In this document: one piece after another, positions 10,740 through 18,462 of the stretch | Position numbering within the stretch: position 1 is the stretch's first letter | How the letters are laid out: each line of letters begins with the position of its first letter | NCBI GenBank assembly: GCA_028687575.1 | Contig: JAQTZW010000002.1 | Coordinates: 248,001-312,000 of the forward strand | Reading direction: 5' to 3' | Origin: Gallionella sp. | GTDB taxonomy: Bacteria; Pseudomonadota; Gammaproteobacteria; Burkholderiales; Gallionellaceae | Length of the DNA stretch: 64,000 nucleotides | Position numbers and translations under genes: made by a program | Notes under the pieces: model-generated | Database searches by the model: none | What the model saw: the letters and a program-made list of their open reading frames with translations, nothing else | What the model was told of the DNA's origin: nothing

Positions 10740-11107
10740 ATCTGGTTAGTTTCAGCATGATACTGACCGGCGTGATGCTCAACGCCGCCGCGCAACTGCT
10801 GATGAAGACCGGCACCAACGCGGTCGGCTATTTCGATTTCAGCGTGGCGAACATCCTCCCGGTCGGCTGGAAGCTGGCTACCGAGCCGCACATCATCGGC
10901 GCGATGGTCTGCTACGTGTTCGGCGTCGTGATCTGGATACTGGCGCTGTCGCGGGTGCAGGTCAGCATCGCCTATCCGCTGCTCTCGATGGGCTACATCG
11001 TCAATGCGGTGGCCGCCTGGTATCTGTTCGGCGAATCCTTCAGCCCCGCCAAGGTGATCGGCGTGGGCATCATCATCCTCGGCGTCATCATTATCTCAAG
11101 AGCCTGA
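10736..11107 (+). CDS. ArnE/ArnF-like small multidrug-resistance-fold flippase subunit
   Basis: 123 residues with four membrane helices (about 4-22, 52-73, 78-98, 102-121), EamA/SMR fold. In enteric bacteria ArnE and ArnF form a heterodimer that flips undecaprenyl-phosphate-L-Ara4N across the inner membrane; here only one such gene is present in the operon, so a homodimer or a distant partner is likely (inference). It overlaps arnT by ATGA and ends one base before the arnB start. Confidence 0.85.
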   Translation: MNLVSFSMILTGVMLNAAAQLLMKTGTNAVGYFDFSVANILPVGWKLATEPHIIGAMVCYVFGVVIWILALSRVQVSIAYPLLSMGYIVNAVAAWYLFGESFSPAKVIGVGIIILGVIIISRA

Positions 11108-11108
11108 C

Positions 11109-12236
11109 ATGACTACATTTCTGCCCTTCTCCAAACCGACCATAGACGAGGCGACCATCGCCGACGTGGGCGACGTGCTGCGTTCCGGCTGGATTACCAG
11201 CGGCCCCAAAGTGGCCGAATTTGAGAAACGGCTCTCCGCCTATTTCGGCGGGCGTCCGGTGCGCACTTTCAACTCCGGCACCTGCACCATGGAGATCGCG
11301 CTGCGCATCGCCGGCATAGGTGCGGGCGATGAAGTCATCACCACGCCGATCTCCTGGCCAGCGACCGCCAACGTGATCCTCGAAGTGGGTGCGACCCCGG
11401 TGTTCGCCGACATAGACCCGGTCACCCGCAACATGGACCTCGACAAGCTCGAAGCGGCGATCACGCCCAAAACTCGCGCCATCATCCCGGTGTACCTGGC
11501 GGGCAAGCCGCTGGACATGGACAGGCTGTACGCCATCGCCGGCAAATACAAGCTGCGCGTGATCGAGGATGCCGCGCAGGCGATCGGCTCGACCTGGCGG
11601 GGCAAGCCGATCGGCAGCTTCGGTGACTTCGTGTCGTTCAGCTTCCAGGCCAACAAGAACATCACCACCTCCGAGGGCGGCTGTCTGGTGCTGAACAACG
11701 CCGAAGAAGTCGCGCTCGCCGAAAAATACCGGCTGCAGGGCGTGACGCGCGGCAACTGGGACGAGATAGACGTGGACGTGCTGGGCGGCAAATACAACAT
11801 GACCGACATCGCCGCCGTGATCGGTCTGCACCAGCTCGACAAGCTGGACGCCATCACCGCGCACCGCCGCAAACTGGCGAAACACTATTTTGACGTGCTA
11901 GGGCCGGATTTCGAGCGCCAGACCGGCGCGCAACTGCCGCCGGCAGAATTCGAGGAAACCAACTGGCACCTCTTCCAGGTAGTGCTGCCCGACACCATCA
12001 CCCGCCCGCAGTTCATGGAGCGGATGAAGGCGCTCGACATCGGCGTGGGCTTCCACTACGCGCCCATCCACCTGTTCACGCTGTACCGCGAGCGCGGCTT
12101 CCACGAAGGCATGTTCCCGGCAGCCGAACAGGTGGGCCGCCAGATCGTCAGCCTGCCAATGTTCTACGCGATGACCGAGGCCGATGTCGAGCGCACCTGT
12201 GCCGCGATGAAAGCGGTGCTGGCAAGGGGCGCGTAA
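11109..12236 (+). CDS. arnB: UDP-4-amino-4-deoxy-L-arabinose aminotransferase (DegT/DnrJ/EryC1 family)
   Basis: PLP enzyme converting UDP-4-keto-pentose to UDP-L-Ara4N with glutamate as amino donor. 375 residues. The PLP lysine is K183 in SFSFQANKNITTSEGG, preceded by IEDAAQAIGS with the PLP-ring aspartate D154. Other sugar aminotransferases share this fold; the ArnB call rests on the operon (arnT, arnC, arnA, arnD) and the close match in length. Confidence 0.92.
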   Translation: MTTFLPFSKPTIDEATIADVGDVLRSGWITSGPKVAEFEKRLSAYFGGRPVRTFNSGTCTMEIALRIAGIGAGDEVITTPISWPATANVILEVGATPVFADIDPVTRNMDLDKLEAAITPKTRAIIPVYLAGKPLDMDRLYAIAGKYKLRVIEDAAQAIGSTWRGKPIGSFGDFVSFSFQANKNITTSEGGCLVLNNAEEVALAEKYRLQGVTRGNWDEIDVDVLGGKYNMTDIAAVIGLHQLDKLDAITAHRRKLAKHYFDVLGPDFERQTGAQLPPAEFEETNWHLFQVVLPDTITRPQFMERMKALDIGVGFHYAPIHLFTLYRERGFHEGMFPAAEQVGRQIVSLPMFYAMTEADVERTCAAMKAVLARGA

Positions 12237-12277
12237 AATTACATTTGGCTTGGCTATACGTAAAAGGAACTGAGCGG

Positions 12278-12517
12278 ATGGATATTGTCAGTGGGCTAAT
12301 AGGATCATCTATTGGAATGCTGTTGCTTTATATATTTTCTGACATTCTCATCTGTACGCCAGGGTATTTCATCTACTGCATTTTCTTCACAAAAGCCGAA
12401 TATGACCCGGATCACAAGCATGACGTGGATGTAGGGGATATCAGAATTCTAGCGATAGGCATTGCCTTTTGGCTGGTTGTTATCGGACTGGTATATGGTA
12501 TTTATCGCGCTACCTAG
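12278..12517 (+). CDS. Small two-helix membrane protein of unknown function
   Basis: 79 residues starting M-D-I-V-S-G-L, with AAGGA about 10 bases upstream; an upstream in-frame start at 12245 is less likely. Two hydrophobic helices (about 3-31 and 56-76) flank an acidic loop with D-P-D-H-K-H-D-V-D-V. I do not recognise the family. Base composition and codon use are much more A+T rich than in arnB and arnC on both sides, and a REP-like repeat follows, so this looks like an insertion into the arn operon. Expression is plausible because it sits in the same direction with short spacing (41 bases after arnB). Confidence 0.65.
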   Translation: MDIVSGLIGSSIGMLLLYIFSDILICTPGYFIYCIFFTKAEYDPDHKHDVDVGDIRILAIGIAFWLVVIGLVYGIYRAT

Positions 12518-12540
12518 TAACCAAGCACAAAATAACCAAC

Positions 12541-12612
12541 GGGCATTACGCCGTAGGGGGCTTTCCTGAGTATCCGGTGTAATGCGTTATGCTTATTGCA
12601 TCCTGCGTTATT
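12541..12612 (+). repeat. REP-like imperfect palindrome between the small ORF and arnC
   Basis: GCATTACGCC (12543-12552) and GGTGTAATGC (12576-12585) form an inverted repeat (one G-T), and the right arm can also pair imperfectly with ATTGCATCC (12595-12603). Hairpins built on a GCATTACGCC/GGTGCAATGC-type core are common extragenic repeats in proteobacteria. Only one copy was found in the window, so the repeat-family assignment is by resemblance. Confidence 0.45.
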
Positions 12613-12659
12613 CATTCCCGATTTCGTTAACCCATCGCTCTGCGGTAGAATGCCGCCCC

Positions 12660-13610
12660 ATGAATAATCCACAACTTTCCGTCGTCATTCCCGTTTACAA
12701 CGAAGAGCAGGGCCTGCAGGCGCTGTTCGACCGGCTGTATCCCGCGCTGGACAAATTGGGCGTCAGTTTTGAAGTCATATTCGTCAACGATGGCAGCCGC
12801 GACCGTTCGGCGGCGATGTTGCGCGAGCAGTTCCAGCAGCGTCCCGATGTGACGCGGGTGGTGCTGTTCAACGGCAATTTCGGCCAGCACATGGCGATCA
12901 TGGCCGGTTTCGAGCAATCGCGCGGCGACTGCGTGGTGACGCTGGACGCTGACCTGCAAAATCCGCCGGAAGACATCGGCCTGCTGCTTTCGAAGATGAA
13001 CGAGGGTTACGACTACGTTGGCTCGATCCGCCGCCAGCGCAACGACAGCCTGTGGCGGCATGTGGCGTCGCGTGCGATGAACGGGCTGCGCGAGCGCATC
13101 ACCCGCATCAAGATGACCGATCAGGGCTGCATGTTCCGCGCCTACCATCGGCATGTGATAGATGCGGTCAACTCCTGCCATGAGGTGAACACCTTCATTC
13201 CGGCGCTGGCCTACAGCTTCGCGCGCAATCCGACCGAAGTGGTGGTGGGGCACGAGGAGCGCGCGGCCGGCGAATCCAAGTATTCGCTGTACAGCCTGAT
13301 CCGCCTGAATTTCGACCTGATGACCGGATTTTCGCTGGTGCCGCTGCAGATGTTCTCGATGCTGGGCATGCTGATCGCATCCGGCTCCGGCCTGCTGTTC
13401 CTGTTGCTGGTGCTGCGCCGCCTGATCATCGGCCCCGAGGCCGAGGGCCTGTTCACGCTGTTCGCGCTGGTGTTCTTCATGATAGGCATCACGCTGTTTG
13501 GCATCGGCCTGCTGGGTGAATACGTGGGCCGCATCTACCAGCAGGTGCGCCACCGGCCGCGTTATCTGGTCGAGGCGGTGCTGGAGCAGTCCGTGAAAGG
13601 TGAAAAGTGA
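12660..13610 (+). CDS. arnC: Undecaprenyl-phosphate 4-deoxy-4-formamido-L-arabinose transferase
   Basis: 316 residues. GT-A family 2 catalytic domain: VVIPVYNEEQ (8-17), FVNDGSRD (41-48) and the metal-binding D-A-D (96-98) in TLDADLQNPPED; two C-terminal membrane helices (about 235-257 and 270-292). It transfers Ara4-formyl-N from UDP to undecaprenyl phosphate at the cytoplasmic face. The start ATG was chosen over an upstream ATG at 12582 because conserved sequence begins right after it. No clear ribosome-binding site; a TAGAAT hexamer about 10 bases before the ATG could be a -10 of a local promoter. The last five codons and the stop lie inside a 7-base tandem repeat. Confidence 0.93.
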   Translation: MNNPQLSVVIPVYNEEQGLQALFDRLYPALDKLGVSFEVIFVNDGSRDRSAAMLREQFQQRPDVTRVVLFNGNFGQHMAIMAGFEQSRGDCVVTLDADLQNPPEDIGLLLSKMNEGYDYVGSIRRQRNDSLWRHVASRAMNGLRERITRIKMTDQGCMFRAYHRHVIDAVNSCHEVNTFIPALAYSFARNPTEVVVGHEERAAGESKYSLYSLIRLNFDLMTGFSLVPLQMFSMLGMLIASGSGLLFLLLVLRRLIIGPEAEGLFTLFALVFFMIGITLFGIGLLGEYVGRIYQQVRHRPRYLVEAVLEQSVKGEK

Positions 13611-13627
13611 AAAGTGAAACGTCAAAG
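13593..13627 (+). repeat. Heptanucleotide tandem repeat (GTGAAAN) across the arnC stop
   Basis: Five consecutive 7-mers: GTGAAAG, GTGAAAA, GTGAAAA, GTGAAAC, GTCAAAG. They encode the last residues of ArnC (S-V-K-G-E-K) and its stop TGA, then continue into the gap before the formyltransferase start at 13638. The same GTGAAAC/GTGAAAG units occur in the element at 24778-24879. Confidence 0.85.
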
Positions 13628-13637
13628 GCGGGCTGCC

Positions 13638-14561
13638 ATGAGTAGCGCTGTCGTGTTCGCCTACCACGATGTGGGTGTGCGTTGCCTGTCGGTGCTGTTG
13701 GCGCACCAGGTGGACGTGAAACTGGTGGTCACCCACCGTGACAATCCCAATGAGAATATCTGGTTCGGCAGTGTCGCCGGGCTGGCCGCGTTGCACGGCA
13801 TCCCGGTGATTACGCCGGATGATCCGAATGCGCCGGAAGTGGTCGGCCAGATCGCCGCCTTGCAGCCGGATTTCTTTTTCTCGTTTTATTACCGCGAGAT
13901 GTTGAAAGCACCGCTGCTGGCGATCCCGTCGCGCGGGGCATTGAACATGCACGGTTCGCTGCTGCCGAAATATCGGGGCCGCGTGCCGGTGAACTGGGCG
14001 ATCATCCACGGCGAGACCGAGACGGGTGCGACGCTACATTACATGACCGAGAAGCCGGACAACGGCGACATCGTGGCGCAGCAGGCCGTGCCCATCCTGC
14101 CGGACGATACCGCGCAGGATGTGTTCCAGAAAGTGCTGGTGGCCGCCGAGTTGGCGTTCAACGGCGTGTTGCCGGCCTTGCTGGCCGGGACAGCGCCGCG
14201 CGTCAAGCAGGACTTGAGCCTGGGCGGCTATTTCGGTGGCCGTAAACCGGCAGATGGCGAAATAGACTGGGCGCAAAGCGCGCAAACCATCCATAATCTC
14301 GTCCGCGCCGTCGCGCCGCCTTACCCGGGCGCGACCACCTCGCTGCTGGGCAAACCGATGCGCATCCTGCAAACGCGGGTGATGAAATGCACGGCGGCGG
14401 GCAAGGAAGCCCCGGCCTTCTATGTGAAAGAAGGCAAGGCGTATGCGATTTGCGGCAGCGGCGTGCTGCGCGTGGTGCGCTTCGAGCTGGATGGGCAGGA
14501 GATGAGCGCGGCGGGATTCGCTGCGCAATTTGGCACAACAAGATTTGAATTCAATTGTTAA
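13638..14561 (+). CDS. arnA: UDP-L-Ara4N formyltransferase (N-terminal half of ArnA as a separate gene)
   Basis: 307 residues with 10-formyl-tetrahydrofolate transferase fold. The catalytic set of E. coli ArnA is present: N103 and H105 in ALNMHGSLLPKYRG, and D141 in KPDNGDIV. It adds a formyl group to UDP-L-Ara4N. In enteric bacteria this domain is fused to a decarboxylase; here the two are separate adjacent genes with a 9-base gap. I chose ATG 13638 (AAAGGCGGG upstream) instead of a GTG at 13614 that lies in the 7-base repeat. A general sugar formyltransferase is the alternative, but the operon decides for ArnA. Confidence 0.92.
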   Translation: MSSAVVFAYHDVGVRCLSVLLAHQVDVKLVVTHRDNPNENIWFGSVAGLAALHGIPVITPDDPNAPEVVGQIAALQPDFFFSFYYREMLKAPLLAIPSRGALNMHGSLLPKYRGRVPVNWAIIHGETETGATLHYMTEKPDNGDIVAQQAVPILPDDTAQDVFQKVLVAAELAFNGVLPALLAGTAPRVKQDLSLGGYFGGRKPADGEIDWAQSAQTIHNLVRAVAPPYPGATTSLLGKPMRILQTRVMKCTAAGKEAPAFYVKEGKAYAICGSGVLRVVRFELDGQEMSAAGFAAQFGTTRFEFNC

Positions 14562-14570
14562 GGAAGTGAA

Positions 14571-15611
14571 ATGAAAAAAGTATTGATCCTCGGCGTGAAC
14601 GGCTTCATCGGCCATCATTTGTCCAACCGCATCCTGGCCACCACCGACTGGGAAGTCTATGGCATGGACATGAGCACCGACCGCATCACCGACCTGATCG
14701 GCCAGCCCCGCTTCCACTTCTTCGAGGGTGACATCACCATCAACAAGGAGTGGGTCGAGTACCACGTCAAGAAGTGTGACGTGATCCTGCCGCTGGTGGC
14801 GATCGCCACGCCTTCCACCTATGTGCAGCAGCCGCTGCGCGTGTTCGAGCTGGATTTCGAGGCCAACCTGCCTATCGTGCGTGCGGCAGCCAAATACAAC
14901 AAACATCTGGTGTTCCCGTCCACCTCCGAGGTGTACGGCATGTGTCACGATGAAGAGTTTGATCCCGAGAATTCCGAACTGATCTGCGGCCCGATCAACA
15001 AACCGCGCTGGATTTACTCCTGCTCCAAGCAACTGATGGACCGCGTGATCTGGGGTTACGGCATGGACGGCCTGAACTTTACGCTGTTCCGCCCGTTCAA
15101 CTGGATCGGTGCGGGGCTCGATTCCATTCACACACCGAAGGAAGGCAGCTCGCGCGTGGTGACGCAGTTCCTGGGTCACATCGTGCGTGGCGAGACTATC
15201 AGTCTTGTGGACGGCGGCCACCAGAAGCGCGCCTTCACCTACATTGACGACGGTATCGCCGCGCTGATGAAGATCATCGAGAACAAGGATGGTGTCGCCA
15301 CCGGCAAGATCTACAACATCGGCAACCCGATCAACAACCACGCCATCCGCGACCTGGCCGACATGATGCTGAAGCTGGCCGCCGAATACCCCGAGTACCG
15401 CGACACCGCCGCCCAGGTGAAGATCGTCGAGACCACTTCCGCCGCCTACTATGGCAAGGGGTATCAGGACGTGCAGAACCGCGTGCCGAAGATCACCAAC
15501 ACCTGCGAAGAACTGGACTGGAAGCCGACCGTCAACATGGCCGACACGCTGCGTAAGATCTTCGATGCCTACCGCAGCCAGATCGCCGAAGCGAAGGGCC
15601 TGGTGGACTAA
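14571..15611 (+). CDS. arnA: UDP-glucuronate C4-decarboxylase (C-terminal half of ArnA as a separate gene)
   Basis: 346 residues, short-chain dehydrogenase fold. NAD motif GVNGFIG (8-14), FPSTSEVYG with the serine/glutamate pair used in decarboxylation, Y-S-C-S-K (YxxxK), and an arginine in QKRAFTYIDD corresponding to the conserved catalytic Arg. Oxidatively decarboxylates UDP-glucuronate to UDP-4-keto-pentose, the substrate of ArnB. Good ribosome-binding site AAGGAAGTGAAATG. UDP-glucose dehydrogenase (ugd), which supplies UDP-glucuronate, is not in the window. Confidence 0.93.
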   Translation: MKKVLILGVNGFIGHHLSNRILATTDWEVYGMDMSTDRITDLIGQPRFHFFEGDITINKEWVEYHVKKCDVILPLVAIATPSTYVQQPLRVFELDFEANLPIVRAAAKYNKHLVFPSTSEVYGMCHDEEFDPENSELICGPINKPRWIYSCSKQLMDRVIWGYGMDGLNFTLFRPFNWIGAGLDSIHTPKEGSSRVVTQFLGHIVRGETISLVDGGHQKRAFTYIDDGIAALMKIIENKDGVATGKIYNIGNPINNHAIRDLADMMLKLAAEYPEYRDTAAQVKIVETTSAAYYGKGYQDVQNRVPKITNTCEELDWKPTVNMADTLRKIFDAYRSQIAEAKGLVD

Positions 15612-15639
15612 AGACAGGGAAGTGGGAAGAGCGCGCCTT

Positions 15640-15732
15640 TGGTGCTGAAGGGGGAAGGGAACGCGCCTGCGGCGCTCAAGGGTTTAACCCTTCTCCCTTC
15701 TCCCTTCTCCCTTCTCCCTTCTCCCTTCTCCG
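15640..15732 (+). repeat. Purine/pyrimidine repeat element with six CCCTTCT heptads upstream of arnD
   Basis: Six perfect consecutive copies of CCCTTCT at 15688-15729, followed by CC. Upstream is a G/A-rich arm (AAGGGGGAAGGG at about 15648-15659) and a GC-rich inverted repeat around 15660-15680, then AAGGGTTTAACCCTT (15679-15693), a perfect palindrome. The element fills the whole gap between the decarboxylase gene and arnD and leaves no Shine-Dalgarno in front of the arnD ATG. Same overall design (7-base units, opposite arms, GC-rich hairpin) as 24778-24879. Confidence 0.85.
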
Positions 15733-15740
15733 AATCAGTT

Positions 15741-16649
15741 ATGACCAAGCAGCTCGCACTCAAGATAGATGTGGACACCTATCGCGGCACCCGCGAGGGC
15801 GTGCCGCGTCTGATAGAGACCCTGCAACGACACGAAGCGAACGCGACTTTCTTCTTCACGCTGGGGCCGGACCACATGGGGCGCGCCATCAAGCGCGTGT
15901 TCCGTCCCGGCTACCTGTCCAAAGTGTCGCGCATGTCGGTGGTCGAGCATTACGGCATCAAGACCCTGCTGTACGGCACGCTGCTGCCCGCGCCGGACAT
16001 CGGCAAGCGTTGCGCCGACATCATGCGTGCCACGCGCGACGCGGGCTTCGAAGTGGGCATCCATTGCTTCGATCACATCCGCTGGCAGGATCACGTGGCC
16101 GACAAGGACGCGTTCTGGACTGAGCGCGAGCTGCAACGCGCGGTGGATCGCTACGTCGAGATATTCGGCGAAGCGCCGCATGCCCATGCCGCCGCCGGCT
16201 GGCAGATGAACCGCCACGCGCTGCGTCTGATGCAGCGTGCCGGCTTCGACTACAGTTCAGACACGCGTGGCACGCATCCCTTCATTCCCACCTGGCAGGC
16301 CGAAATCATGGCCTGCCCGCAATTGCCCACCACCTTGCCGACGCTGGATGAGTTGATCAACCGCGATGGCATCACGCTGGACAACATCGCCGAACACATG
16401 CTCAAACTCACGGCAGCAGCGCCCGCGACCGGGCATGTCTACACCCTGCATGCCGAGCTGGAAGGCGGCAAGTGGATGCCGGCATTCGAGCAATTGCTGC
16501 AAGGCTGGAAAGAGCAGGGCTACCAGCTGGTCTCCATGCAGCAATACCTGCAAGGACTGGAAGCCGGTGCATTGCCGCGTCACGAAGTGGTCATGCAGGA
16601 AATCGAAGGACGTATCGGGAAGCTGGCCTTGCAGGGCGACAGAACCTGA
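15741..16649 (+). CDS. arnD: 4-deoxy-4-formamido-L-arabinose-phosphoundecaprenol deformylase
   Basis: 302 residues, polysaccharide-deacetylase (NodB) fold. Removes the formyl group from the undecaprenyl-linked sugar before flipping. Visible metal/catalytic motifs: LKIDVDTYRG (7-16) and GIHCFDHIRWQDH, plus TRGTHPF. The start ATG at 15741 is the first codon after the heptad repeat; an upstream in-frame ATG (15639) would translate the repeat itself. The region just upstream is C/T-rich and carries no ribosome-binding site, which is unusual among these genes. Confidence 0.93.
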   Translation: MTKQLALKIDVDTYRGTREGVPRLIETLQRHEANATFFFTLGPDHMGRAIKRVFRPGYLSKVSRMSVVEHYGIKTLLYGTLLPAPDIGKRCADIMRATRDAGFEVGIHCFDHIRWQDHVADKDAFWTERELQRAVDRYVEIFGEAPHAHAAAGWQMNRHALRLMQRAGFDYSSDTRGTHPFIPTWQAEIMACPQLPTTLPTLDELINRDGITLDNIAEHMLKLTAAAPATGHVYTLHAELEGGKWMPAFEQLLQGWKEQGYQLVSMQQYLQGLEAGALPRHEVVMQEIEGRIGKLALQGDRT

Positions 16650-16725
16650 CTTTCCTGAGCAGTTTTCTAAAGTTTCCTGCCGATTCTCCGATAACCATCC
16701 TGTAGACACCAACAGGGTGAGAAAA

Positions 16726-17538
16726 ATGTACAACGAGCAACGATTGCAGCAGTGGGTGGAACATCTGAGCCAGAGCGAACTGCCCGTGATGAAGCAGACC
16801 GCCCGCGACCTGACGGCGTTGCACGAAGACGAACGCCGGCTTACCACCCGCACGCTCAGCGAAATCATCTGCCGTGATCCCATTATGGTGGTTAAGCTGC
16901 TACGTCATTTTCACCAGCGTAAAAGCAGTTCACAGACCGTAGAGATTATCGAGGTCGAGCAGGCATTGCGCATGTTGGGTGTCGAGCCGTTCTACCGGGA
17001 TGTCGCGATTCATCCGTTGATTGAAGATCTGCTCGGCAAATCTAATCCTGCCGCACTTCCGCCCATCCTGCGCATCATCCGTCGTTCGCAACGCGCCGCC
17101 GAGTATGCCTATGACTGGGCGGTGCGGCTGCACGACCTGCATTTTGAGTCGGTCAGTCATGCGGCTCTGCTACACGGCAGCGCCGAAATTCTGGCCTGGT
17201 GCTTCGCCCCCAAGGCCATGCTGAAGATACGCGAGATGCAGCACAATGACAGCACCTTGCGCAGCCGCGATGCCCAACAGCAGGTGCTGGGTTTTCCGCT
17301 GACCGTGCTGCAGAGCGCGCTAGCCAAAGCATGGTCGGTGCCCGAGTTGATGATGAGCATGGAGGATTCGGCTGCCGAGAACCAGCTCAGGATGCGTAAC
17401 GTCGTGCTGGCAGTGAATCTCGCCCGGCACTCCGCCAACGGATGGGACGATGCGGCACTCCCCGATGACTACCGCGACATCGGCCAACTCCTGCGCATGC
17501 CGCCCGAACATGTGCCGGCGATGCTGAAAAAAACCTGA
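16726..17538 (+). CDS. HDOD-domain protein
   Basis: 270 residues from ATG 16726 preceded by AGGGTGAGAAAA; the frame is open further upstream into arnD but conserved sequence begins here. The central part (about 45-240) has the HDOD pattern: an early L-x-x-I-I-x-x-D-P segment, V-E-x-A-L-x-x-L-G, and A-A-x-L-H-G-x-A-E-I-L, as in helical HD-related output domains without metal ligands. Such proteins act in signalling, often with cyclic di-GMP or motility control; the target is unknown. It is 76 bases after arnD, so it may be read from the arn promoter. Confidence 0.8.
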   Translation: MYNEQRLQQWVEHLSQSELPVMKQTARDLTALHEDERRLTTRTLSEIICRDPIMVVKLLRHFHQRKSSSQTVEIIEVEQALRMLGVEPFYRDVAIHPLIEDLLGKSNPAALPPILRIIRRSQRAAEYAYDWAVRLHDLHFESVSHAALLHGSAEILAWCFAPKAMLKIREMQHNDSTLRSRDAQQQVLGFPLTVLQSALAKAWSVPELMMSMEDSAAENQLRMRNVVLAVNLARHSANGWDDAALPDDYRDIGQLLRMPPEHVPAMLKKT

Positions 17539-17606
17539 CGCGAGCCGCGCAAATATCCTGCGACTACAGCAAACACGCCTGCCACATCGCATCTGTGCAG
17601 ACAATG

Positions 17607-17631
17607 CGTGATTTTTTCAAAAAAAATCACG
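17607..17631 (+). other. A/T-rich perfect hairpin upstream of tRNA-Asn
   Basis: CGTGATTTTTT (17607-17617), a 3-base loop and AAAAAATCACG (17621-17631). It lies just before the tRNA-Asn promoter and may act as a weak terminator for the HDOD gene or as a regulator site. No T-run follows. Confidence 0.4.
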
Positions 17632-17638
17632 TCAGATG

Positions 17639-17667
17639 TTGACGGAGTTGCACCTCATCTATATTAT
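17639..17667 (+). promoter_or_regulatory. Sigma-70 promoter of tRNA-Asn
   Basis: TTGACG (17639-17644), 17-base spacer, TATTAT (17662-17667); expected start near 17674, eight bases before the tRNA. Confidence 0.75.
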
Positions 17668-17681
17668 GCGCACCTCTTCAT

Positions 17682-17757
17682 TCCCTGATAGCTCAGTCGG
17701 TAGAGCGACGGACTGTTAATCCGCAGGTCCCTGGTTCGAGTCCAGGTCGGGGAGCCA
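17682..17757 (+). tRNA. tRNA-Asn (anticodon GUU)
   Basis: 76 bases with CCA encoded (17755-17757). Acceptor TCCCTGA pairs with TCGGGGA (one G-U); D-loop GCTCAGTCGGTAGAGC; anticodon GTT at 17715-17717 in loop CTGTTAA; T-arm CTGGTTCGAGTCCAG. A single-gene unit with its own promoter and terminator. Confidence 0.98.
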
Positions 17758-17765
17758 AGAAATTC

Positions 17766-17799
17766 AAGGCCTTGCAGCGATGCAGGGCCTTTTTCTTTT
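17766..17799 (+). terminator. Rho-independent terminator after tRNA-Asn
   Basis: AAGGCCTTGCA (17766-17776), loop GCGA, TGCAGGGCCTT (17781-17791) with one G-T pair, followed by a T-rich tract ending near 17799. Confidence 0.85.
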
Positions 17800-18122
17800 G
17801 TGTTTGCATAAAAAGTCAGCAGGTCGGCATTGAACGCCATGTAGCGCAACTACAGCTCGCGCAATGTGCTGTCTGATGGATGTACGTCCGACTCGGATGC
17901 TGTAAGCAGCACTGTCGAAAACTGGAAATCGCAACGATTCCTGTGGATTCTAAAAACTCAAGAAGAAGGTTAATTTAGCCAGACAAGTGGAAACTATTGG
18001 GCGCTGATTGACATCTGGGATGAGTCGTATTCATTCATCAGGACTTGTTAAGTTGTAGCAATGCAGACTTTCTGCTCTAATGCGCAATCATTTTAACAGT
18101 TGTTTAATAGTCAAAATATATT
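17800..18122. other. Non-coding stretch upstream of arsR
   Basis: No supported gene. A possible arsR promoter is TTGTAG (18053-18058), 17 bases, TCTAAT (18076-18081), with an imperfect palindrome TTTTAACAGTTGTTTAAT (about 18092-18109) between it and the arsR ATG, in a good position for an ArsR operator. The first 200 bases hold nothing I recognise. Confidence 0.45.
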
Positions 18123-18443
18123 ATGGATACTTCGCAGGTTGTTGAGGCATTGGCAGCACTTGCGCAGCCTACGCGACTGGCGGTCTACCGGCTGTTGGTG
18201 GTGGCTGGTCCTGAAGGGGTGGCCGCAGGGCAGCTTGCCGAAAAACTTAATGTTTCTCCGGCAACGTTGTCTTTTCACTTTAAGACGCTTAGTCATGCCG
18301 GGTTGATTGAAAGCCGCCAGGATGGTCGCTTTGTCTATTATTCGGCCAACTTTGAAGTGATGAATGGCATGGTGGGATACCTGACTGAAAACTGTTGTGG
18401 CGGTAATGCGAATGAATGCAAAACGCCTGGCAAGCAATGTTGA
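18123..18443 (+). CDS. arsR: ArsR-family arsenite-responsive repressor
   Basis: 106-residue winged-helix repressor; helix-turn-helix with QLAEKLNVSPATLSFHFKTL (37-56) and the wing at RQDGRFVYYS. The As(III) site is not the usual CVC in the DNA-binding helix but C-terminal cysteines: C91, C92, C99 and C106, as in the Acidithiobacillus type of ArsR that binds metal with a CC...C set near the end. It should autoregulate arsR-arsC-acr3. No good Shine-Dalgarno is seen before the ATG. Confidence 0.93.
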   Translation: MDTSQVVEALAALAQPTRLAVYRLLVVAGPEGVAAGQLAEKLNVSPATLSFHFKTLSHAGLIESRQDGRFVYYSANFEVMNGMVGYLTENCCGGNANECKTPGKQC

Positions 18444-18462
18444 TAATGAAAAGGACGCTGAA

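Noticed and set aside
15688-15729. CRISPR array
   Set aside because: Units are 7 bases and directly adjacent without spacers; no cas gene anywhere in the window.
17607-17631. Strong intrinsic terminator for the HDOD gene
   Set aside because: The stem is almost all A-T and no separate T-tract follows, so it is listed only as a hairpin.
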